Source: JAGVDM01 sp964642315
GTDB taxonomy: Bacteria; Patescibacteriota; Gracilibacteria; Peribacterales; Peribacteraceae
Direction: 5' to 3'
Length of the DNA: 64,000 nt
NCBI GenBank assembly: GCA_964642315.1
Contig: CAZXOG010000002.1
Coordinates: forward strand, 124,001-188,000
Shown here: piece by piece, positions 58,824 through 64,000 of the stretch
How the letters are laid out: each line of letters begins with the position of its first letter
Numbering within the stretch: the stretch's first letter is position 1
The notes under the pieces: generated by a model
The model's input: only the letters and a program-made list of their open reading frames with translations
What the model was told of the DNA's origin: nothing
Database searches by the model: none
Position numbers and translations under genes: made by a program

Positions 58824-59915
58824 TTGAGGTTTTCCCAGGATGTTTCTCAGTACATTTTCTTTTGCCGGTGTGTTTGGATTGGACAATTGCGGCCCTCCGG
58901 CGGTCTCTCCCTGCTTGCTCTCTCCGGTCGGCTGGCCCAAGCTACTGGCATCGAACACCTCGTCCTCATCGACGGTCACCATATGATGTACCGCGCGTAC
59001 TGGGCGATTCCCCGCACGCTGAGGACGAGTGCCGGCGAGCAGGTGAACACGGTCTTTGGCATGGCTTCCATGCTCATCACGATTCTCGATCAGGAGCAGC
59101 CGGATGCACTGCTCATCTGCTTCGACGAGGGCGAGGAGACCTTCCGTCACCAGGAGAATGCGACGTATAAGGAGGGGCGTGCGGAGACCCCTGACGATTT
59201 CTATACGCAGATTCCGCGGGTGATCGAGCTTGTCGATGCGTTCGGTTTTAGGAAAGTTTCCGACGCGCAGTACGAGGCGGATGATTTCCTCGGCGCGTAC
59301 GCGAAGGCCGGGGAGCAGGCGGGCATGCGCGTGACCATCGTGAGTGGAGACCGCGATGTACTGCAGCTCGCGAGCGATCGTATTGTTATTGCCATTCCCC
59401 ACAAGGGATACCAGGCAGTCGAGAGGCTGGGGCCTGCCGGAGTGCTGGAGAAATTCGGTATTACTCCCACGCAGGTTCCTGCATACAAGGGTCTCTGTGG
59501 CGATGCATCGGACAATCTCCCCGGCGTCCGCGGCATTGGCCCCAAGACTGCTGCGGAACTCCTGCAGAAGTACGGTTCTCTCGGAGAAGTGTATGCGCAT
59601 CTTGCGGATATCCGTCCCGCAGTTGCGGAGAAGCTCTCGCGCGACCGGGATCAGGCGTTCTTCTGCGAGCGCATGGCGACTCTCGCACTCGACATGCCGC
59701 TGCCGATTTCCCTTCCGGAGATCCGTCTCGATGCCTTGCCCGTGGCGCCTGTTATGGAGCTCTTCTCTTCACTCGAGTTCTCGCTCCTCACCAAGCGGTT
59801 CCAGGCGTTGCTCGCATCGCCGTACGGCGAAAGATTCCGTGCAGACGAGCGGCGGGATGCCGCGATTGCGCCGCAGCATCCGCCGGCGCAGCGAGACCAA
59901 CTCGCAATGTTCTGA
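58824..59915 (+). CDS. 5'-3' exonuclease (PolA N-terminal-like), stand-alone
   Basis: Flap/5'-3' exonuclease fold. LVLIDGHHMMYRAYWA is followed by FGMASMLITILDQEQPDALLICFD and YEADDFLGAYAK. VSGDRDVLQLAS and the helix-hairpin-helix GLCGDASDNLPGVRGIGPKTAAELLQKYG follow. The polymerase domain of Pol I is absent; the protein ends soon after the nuclease. The conserved part begins about 45 residues after the first possible start. The true start may be a TTG near 58893 or another non-ATG codon close to LVLIDGHH. It would remove RNA primers or flaps. Confidence 0.85.
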   Translation: MRFSQDVSQYIFFCRCVWIGQLRPSGGLSLLALSGRLAQATGIEHLVLIDGHHMMYRAYWAIPRTLRTSAGEQVNTVFGMASMLITILDQEQPDALLICFDEGEETFRHQENATYKEGRAETPDDFYTQIPRVIELVDAFGFRKVSDAQYEADDFLGAYAKAGEQAGMRVTIVSGDRDVLQLASDRIVIAIPHKGYQAVERLGPAGVLEKFGITPTQVPAYKGLCGDASDNLPGVRGIGPKTAAELLQKYGSLGEVYAHLADIRPAVAEKLSRDRDQAFFCERMATLALDMPLPISLPEIRLDALPVAPVMELFSSLEFSLLTKRFQALLASPYGERFRADERRDAAIAPQHPPAQRDQLAMF

Positions 59916-60147
59916 GCGCGCGGTCCGTTCGCTGTGTTGTGTACACTTTTGATACTCATGGAATTTCGCGTGCCAAATTCATCGATCAATACTTTTGTTT
60001 TTGCCCTTATGACAGAGAAAAAAAATGAGCACGAAAAATATTCACCATTCTGATTCGTGTACACCTTTCGTGTACATGAAGGCCTTGCAGCTAGTTTCTT
60101 GCGGAACGTACACTGCGGCACGCTTCATCACCTGACCTCCTTTTCCC
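59916..60147. promoter_or_regulatory. ftsA upstream region with repeated GTGTACA motifs
   Basis: About 230 bases without a gene. GTGTACAC occurs at 59939-59946 and 60057-60064, and GTGTACAT at 60070-60077. The last two are part of a direct repeat TTCGTGTACA spaced 13 bases. The rest is AT-rich, including an A-rich stretch near 60018. A regulator or replication-associated protein could bind here; this is inference. Confidence 0.5.
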
Positions 60148-61380
60148 ATGCCAAGAGAGCGCGTTCTCGCAAGTCTCGATATCGGTAGTGCGAAGATTCG
60201 CACCATTGTTGCCGTGGCGGATGGCCAGGGAGATCAGGAGCTTCCCAACGTCATCGGCGTTGGCATTTCCCCGTCGCTCGGAATCCGCAAGGGGCACGTG
60301 ATCGATGTGGAGGAACTCATTCACAACATCATCTCCTCCCTCGAAGATGCGGAGCGCATGGCCGGCGTGCCGGTGAACCACGTGTTCGTGGGGATGAGCG
60401 GGTCGCACATCGAATCCTTCGACAGCCGCGGGGTCATCGCGATCTCCGGCGCAGAGATCGGCGTGGATGACGTGGCGCGCGTGCTGGAGGCGGCGCAGGC
60501 CGTGAGCATTCCGGCGAACCGCCGCATCCTCCACATCGAGCCGAAGGCGTACTCCGTGGATGAGCAGCAGGGAATCAAGAATCCCATCGGCATGACGGGC
60601 ATCCGCCTCGAGGTGGAAGCGCACATCGTCACTGGTCATGTGCAGCATGTGAAGAACGTGGAGAAGTGCGTCGACCAGGCCGGCGTGGATATCGACGGCG
60701 TCGTGCCTTCCACGATTGCCGTGGCGGAGGCGGTGCTCACGAAGCGGCAGAAGGAACTTGGTGCCGTGGTGATCGATGTCGGTGCGGGGTGCGCGAGCAT
60801 CGCCGTGTACGAGGAGGGGACGATCCTCCACTCGGCCATGCTGCCAGTAGGGGGCGAGAGCGTGACGAACGACATCGCCATCGGGCTGCGCACATCCATC
60901 GATACCGCCGAGAAGATCAAGATCGAATTCGGGTCCGTGCTTCCGCAGGAGATCGGCGAGCGGGAGATGATTGATCTCTCCTCCGTGAGCAAGGTGGATA
61001 CGCAGACCGTGAGTAAGCGCTACATGGCGGAGATCATGCAGGCCCGGTACTTCGAAATATTCTCCCTCGTTAAAGAGGAACTCACGCGCATCGGCCGCAG
61101 CGGCATGCTGCCGGCTGGCGCGCTCCTCACCGGTGCCGCCGTCAAGGCGCCCGGCGTGCTCGATCTTGCCCGCGACGTGCTCGGGCTCCCCGTGCAGATG
61201 GGGTTCCCGGTGGACATCGGCGGCGTCATCGAGAAGGTTGATGATCCCGCGTACGCCACCGCGCTCGGCACGCTCGTGTGGGGGCTGCGCGAGGGCGGGC
61301 AGATGCCGCGCATCGGCTCCTTCAAGTTCGCCAAGACTGCCCAGCAGATCGGTGGCTGGCTCAAGAGCTTGCTCCCATGA
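60148..61380 (+). CDS. ftsA: Cell division protein FtsA
   Basis: 410-residue actin-fold protein that anchors FtsZ to the membrane. Landmarks are LASLDIGSAKIRTIVAVADG, NHVFVGMSGSHIESF, the FtsA-specific 1C subdomain, GAVVIDVGAGCASIAVYEEG and MLPVGGESVTNDIAIGLRTS. MLPAGALLTGAAVKAPGVL and a C-terminal amphipathic membrane-targeting helix (AQQIGGWLKSLLP) follow. It is followed by ftsZ 34 bases later; both share a direction and the upstream GTGTACA region. Confidence 0.95.
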   Translation: MPRERVLASLDIGSAKIRTIVAVADGQGDQELPNVIGVGISPSLGIRKGHVIDVEELIHNIISSLEDAERMAGVPVNHVFVGMSGSHIESFDSRGVIAISGAEIGVDDVARVLEAAQAVSIPANRRILHIEPKAYSVDEQQGIKNPIGMTGIRLEVEAHIVTGHVQHVKNVEKCVDQAGVDIDGVVPSTIAVAEAVLTKRQKELGAVVIDVGAGCASIAVYEEGTILHSAMLPVGGESVTNDIAIGLRTSIDTAEKIKIEFGSVLPQEIGEREMIDLSSVSKVDTQTVSKRYMAEIMQARYFEIFSLVKEELTRIGRSGMLPAGALLTGAAVKAPGVLDLARDVLGLPVQMGFPVDIGGVIEKVDDPAYATALGTLVWGLREGGQMPRIGSFKFAKTAQQIGGWLKSLLP

Positions 61381-61414
61381 TCTTGGTCCCCGTTGTCTTC
61401 TCCCCCTTACTCCC

Positions 61415-62665
61415 ATGTCTGATACGCTCCGGAATCTCTTCAGCGGCTCGCGCATGAGCGGCATGCAGCCACGCGGCGACGACCGTCCTTCCACCAAGGA
61501 GGTGCGGCCGGATATCATGCCCGGTGCCACGATTCGCGTCCTCGGCATCGGCGGCGGCGGTTCCAATGCCGTGCGCCGCATGGTGGATGCCAAAGTCCAG
61601 GGGGTGGAATTCATCTCCGTGAACACGGACATCCAAGCGCTCTACCACAATCCCGCTCCGACGAAGATAACGGTCGGCCGCGGCACCACGCGGGGGCTCG
61701 GAGCAGGCGCGAATCCGGATATCGGCAAGAAGGCGGCGGAGGAGAGCACGGAGGAGCTCAAAGCCGCGCTCGAGGGGTCAGATATGGTCTTCCTCACGGC
61801 GGGGCTCGGCGGCGGCACGGGGAGCGGCGGCATCGGCGTGATCGCGGATCTCGCGCGGAGCATGGGCATCCTCACGGTTGCCGTGGTCACCAAGCCGTTC
61901 AGTTTCGAGGGAATGCGCCGCCGCAAGCAGGCGGAAGACGCGCTCACCGGGCTCCACGACAAAGTGGATACTCTCGTGACCATTCCGAATGACAAGATCC
62001 TCTCGCTCATCGACAAGACCACGCCGCTTACGGAGGCGTTTCAGGTGGTGGACGAAGTGCTCCAGCACGCGATCGAGGGCATCTCGAACATCATCACTGT
62101 CCATGGTCTTGTGAACGTGGACTTCGCCGACGTGAAGACGATCATGCAGGATGCCGGCACCGCGCTCATGGGCATCGGGTACGGCACCGGCGACAGCCGC
62201 GCGGCGGAGGCGGCGCGCGCAGCGGTGGACAGCCCGCTCCTGGAGCTCTCCATCGAGGGGGCGAAGGGCATTCTCTTCAACATCACGGGTGGCAACGATC
62301 TCTCGATGTTCGAGGTGGACGAGGCCGCGCGCATCATCACCGAGGCGGCCGATCCGGAGGCGAACATCATCTTCGGCGCCGTGATCGACGAGAACTTCAC
62401 CGGCGAAGTGAAGTGCACGGTTATCGCCACGGGATTCGAGGAGCACGAGCTCGGCGGTACCACGGCGTTCGCCGTGCCGGCCAAGAGGCCGCTCGCCGAG
62501 GCGCTCTCCGCTGCCAAGCGGCAGGATGCCACTGTGACACAGCGCAGGGACACCGTCGCGAAGCCCGGCGCGTTCCCCGAGGCAGCGCCGAAGTACAATG
62601 AGGAGGAACTGGAGGTCCCCGCATTCATGCGCAAGCGCGTGAGCGGGGTGCGGAGCGAGGACTGA
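61415..62665 (+). CDS. ftsZ: Cell division protein FtsZ
   Basis: 416-residue tubulin homologue forming the division ring. The N-terminus has VLGIGGGGSNAVRRM, the tubulin signature is TAGLGGGTGSGG, the T7 loop is VHGLVNVDFADVKTIM, and GAVIDENFTGEVKCTVIATGF follows. The C-terminal tail LEVPAFMRKRVSG binds FtsA. The core is of normal length. ATG chosen as the first start before the conserved domain. A long perfect hairpin lies after the stop (62683-62725). Confidence 0.96.
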   Translation: MSDTLRNLFSGSRMSGMQPRGDDRPSTKEVRPDIMPGATIRVLGIGGGGSNAVRRMVDAKVQGVEFISVNTDIQALYHNPAPTKITVGRGTTRGLGAGANPDIGKKAAEESTEELKAALEGSDMVFLTAGLGGGTGSGGIGVIADLARSMGILTVAVVTKPFSFEGMRRRKQAEDALTGLHDKVDTLVTIPNDKILSLIDKTTPLTEAFQVVDEVLQHAIEGISNIITVHGLVNVDFADVKTIMQDAGTALMGIGYGTGDSRAAEAARAAVDSPLLELSIEGAKGILFNITGGNDLSMFEVDEAARIITEAADPEANIIFGAVIDENFTGEVKCTVIATGFEEHELGGTTAFAVPAKRPLAEALSAAKRQDATVTQRRDTVAKPGAFPEAAPKYNEEELEVPAFMRKRVSGVRSED

Positions 62666-62682
62666 GCGTGCCGAGAAAGTTC

Positions 62683-62725
62683 TGCGTCATGAGGATAAGG
62701 GGAAACATTCCCTCCTCATGACGCA
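62683..62725. repeat. Long hairpin between ftsZ and dut
   Basis: TGCGTCATGAGGA and TCCTCATGACGCA form a perfect 13-base stem. An inner GGGGAA..TTCCC pairing extends it. There is no T run, so it is not a standard terminator; it could be an RNA-stabilising or protein-binding structure. Confidence 0.7.
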
Positions 62726-62742
62726 TGGCATGTGCCACAGCG

Positions 62743-63222
62743 CTACTCTGCGTGCGTCCCCGTTGAGCCGAATCCTCCGCGCGTCTGCGCCCCGTGGCCG
62801 TCCACTTCGTGCCACTGTGCCTGTTCCACGTGCACAAAGATTCCCTGCGCGATCCGCTCTCCACGCTGGATCACGACGGGCTGGCTGCCGATGTTTTTCA
62901 CCTGGATGAAGATTTCATCCTCCGGGCCGTGGTAGTCCTGATCGATCACGCCGATCGAATGCGGGCACACGAGCGTTTTCTTGCGCGGGAGCGAGGAGCG
63001 GGGGAGCACGAAAAGCGCGAATCCCGCCGGAACCTGCACGATCACGTTCCCCGGCACGAGCCCGATTGTCCCCGGACCGATCGTGGTATCTTCCCGCGTG
63101 ATGAAGTCGAAACCCACGGCCCCCGAGGATTCGTAGCGGGGGAGCGGGAGGGAGGCGTCGACGCGCTGAATGTTCACGTGCATGGCGTCTACGATCATGG
63201 GCGAAACCATTGCCTCTCGCAA
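62743..63222 (-). CDS. dut: Deoxyuridine 5'-triphosphate nucleotidohydrolase
   Basis: About 159 residues, homotrimeric dUTPase hydrolysing dUTP to dUMP. Motifs 1-5 are in order: AVGFDF, PRSSLPRKKTL, IGVIDQDYHGPEDEI, RGERIAQG and the C-terminal TRGGFGSTG. The start is uncertain because four in-frame ATGs lie in the first 17 codons. The conserved fold begins at MHVNIQRVDASLPLP. Convergent with ftsZ. Confidence 0.92.
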   Translation of the reverse strand: MREAMVSPMIVDAMHVNIQRVDASLPLPRYESSGAVGFDFITREDTTIGPGTIGLVPGNVIVQVPAGFALFVLPRSSLPRKKTLVCPHSIGVIDQDYHGPEDEIFIQVKNIGSQPVVIQRGERIAQGIFVHVEQAQWHEVDGHGAQTRGGFGSTGTHAE

Positions 63223-63242
63223 GCTTTGGCTGCGTTTGCAGC

Positions 63243-64000
63243 TCAGGCGGCCCGCTGCCGTTTCTGCTCCGTGAGCGCCGTACCGACGGATGTAGTGCTG
63301 ATTTCCTCGCTGCGTTCCTGCAGCATGTGGTCGCCGTTCTGGCGCAGCACTTCCGCGAAGACGTGAGGATTGGCAGCGATGGCGCCGAGCAGCTCGCGCT
63401 GGAAGAGCTGCGTGGCGTCGAAGAGCTGTTGCTTCTGTTCCTTCGTCATCACGCGCTTGCCGCGGAGGGCGCCGAGGTAATCCTCGATCTTCACGTACGC
63501 GGGCTCTTCCCGCTCTTGGCCGCTTGCGTCCTTCACTTTCTTCTTCCCCACTTCCACGCGGTCGATACCGTAGGCGTGGAAGAGGGAGACCGCCAGGTTG
63601 CCAACGGGATTACGGAATTCGCTCGGGGTTCGGCCATCCCCCGACGGCATCGTTTCGTTCTCCATCTGTTCCCACGTCATGGACTGGCGGGCTTTCCCGT
63701 CGTTTGCCGCCTGCATGACGATGTTATCGAAATGGATGAACGCCATCATCGACCGCGCGAGGCGGAGGGCGTCCTGCTGTGTGAAGCGGGCGACACCCTG
63801 CTGCTCGAGCGCCGCGACGCGCGCGTACGTCTTGAAGAGCGTGCTGAAGCCCACATAGGAGTTCTTCACACCTTCCACAGTCATGCGCTGCAGTTGCCCG
63901 GAGTAGGCCTGGAGCATTTCGTTAATACCACCGTGGTCCAGGAATGCCATGAGCATAGGCGCGTCCTCGTGGTCGATCTTGTCGCCGGAGCGCGTGATGA
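63243..64000 (-). CDS. Hypothetical protein, 5' end beyond the window
   Basis: At least 252 residues; the frame is open to the window edge (ITRSGDKIDHEDAPMLMAFL before the first visible ATG). The visible part is wholly helical and charged (YSGQLQRMTVEGVKNSYVGF, RLARSMMAFIHFDNIVMQAA, KRVMTKEQKQQLFDATQLFQ), with no hydrophobic segment. A C-terminal tail is rich in Gln, Glu and Thr. It resembles the other large soluble hypotheticals of this window (35075-36376, 42808-43719) in composition. Function unknown. Confidence 0.65.
   Translation of the reverse strand, partial: ITRSGDKIDHEDAPMLMAFLDHGGINEMLQAYSGQLQRMTVEGVKNSYVGFSTLFKTYARVAALEQQGVARFTQQDALRLARSMMAFIHFDNIVMQAANDGKARQSMTWEQMENETMPSGDGRTPSEFRNPVGNLAVSLFHAYGIDRVEVGKKKVKDASGQEREEPAYVKIEDYLGALRGKRVMTKEQKQQLFDATQLFQRELLGAIAANPHVFAEVLRQNGDHMLQERSEEISTTSVGTALTEQKRQRAA

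Overview
The window is GC-rich bacterial DNA that looks like a Candidate Phyla Radiation (Patescibacteria) genome, most likely of the Peregrinibacteria/Peribacteria type. The support is indirect. Genes are very tightly packed. The cell-surface and T4SS-like small membrane proteins are of the kind seen in that group. ArgRS has a divergent GIHH signature, and most genes lack a Shine-Dalgarno sequence. UGA is used as a normal stop (for example the ATGA overlaps at 11575-11578 and 44680-44683), so the Gracilibacteria/Absconditabacteria code is not in use. Taxonomy is inference. A 100-N scaffold gap lies at 34732-34831.

Layout. 1-2007: RuvB C-terminus, a GT4 glycosyltransferase, tRNA-Lys(TTT). 2249-9853: a dockerin/Ig/SLH surface protein, DsbB-like, TatD + tRNA-Arg, L,D-transpeptidase, MscS, NDK, and a tandem pair of unknown paralogues. 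9854-12223: two tRNA-Gly genes wrapped in small repeat elements, three TrbC/VirB2-like membrane proteins, and a duplicated metG start. 12224-20337: metG, PUR-like protein, TSP3/SLH protein, fmt <> rbfA-nrnA, VirB4-like ATPase. 20439-29614: coiled-coil lipoprotein, argS, SH3/NodB lipoprotein, a murF-DegT-FemAB wall operon, M23 peptidase. 29747-36490: small surface proteins, hydrolase, AMMECR1/toroid protein, GNAT, an internally duplicated protein spanning the gap, a putative metallopeptidase, tRNA-Met. 36858-42741: Ca2+/cation exchanger, grpE, murD-murL, tRNA-Leu, tRNA-binding protein. 42808-52733: hypotheticals, PRTase operon, gdhA, trxB, rpmG, NUDIX, recF, ruvC, tRNA-Ile. 52883-64000: prs <> PRC-barrel, TrbC-like protein, truB, tRNA-Lys(CTT), GIY-YIG, GT fragment, 5'-3' exonuclease, ftsA-ftsZ, dut, and a partial hypothetical.

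Functional themes are information processing (metG, argS, fmt, rbfA, truB, rpmG, recF, ruvB, ruvC, dut, ftsAZ), wall synthesis and remodelling (murD, murL, murF, FemAB, L,D-transpeptidase, M23, deacetylase-like) and an elaborate surface (SLH, dockerin, lipoproteins, T4SS-like parts). Little central metabolism is present apart from gdhA, prs, ndk and trxB.

Three signals stand out. (1) Many genes have a -10 hexamer six or seven bases before the start codon, implying leaderless mRNAs. (2) At least two families of short two-hairpin repeats, plus a third tRNA-linked cassette, are inserted beside tRNA genes and gene ends. Several are flanked by duplicated host sequence, including 59 bp of metG and the 3' end of a tRNA-Gly gene. 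(3) The N gap falls inside a 441-bp-period tandem duplication whose geometry predicts a true gap of 260 bp.
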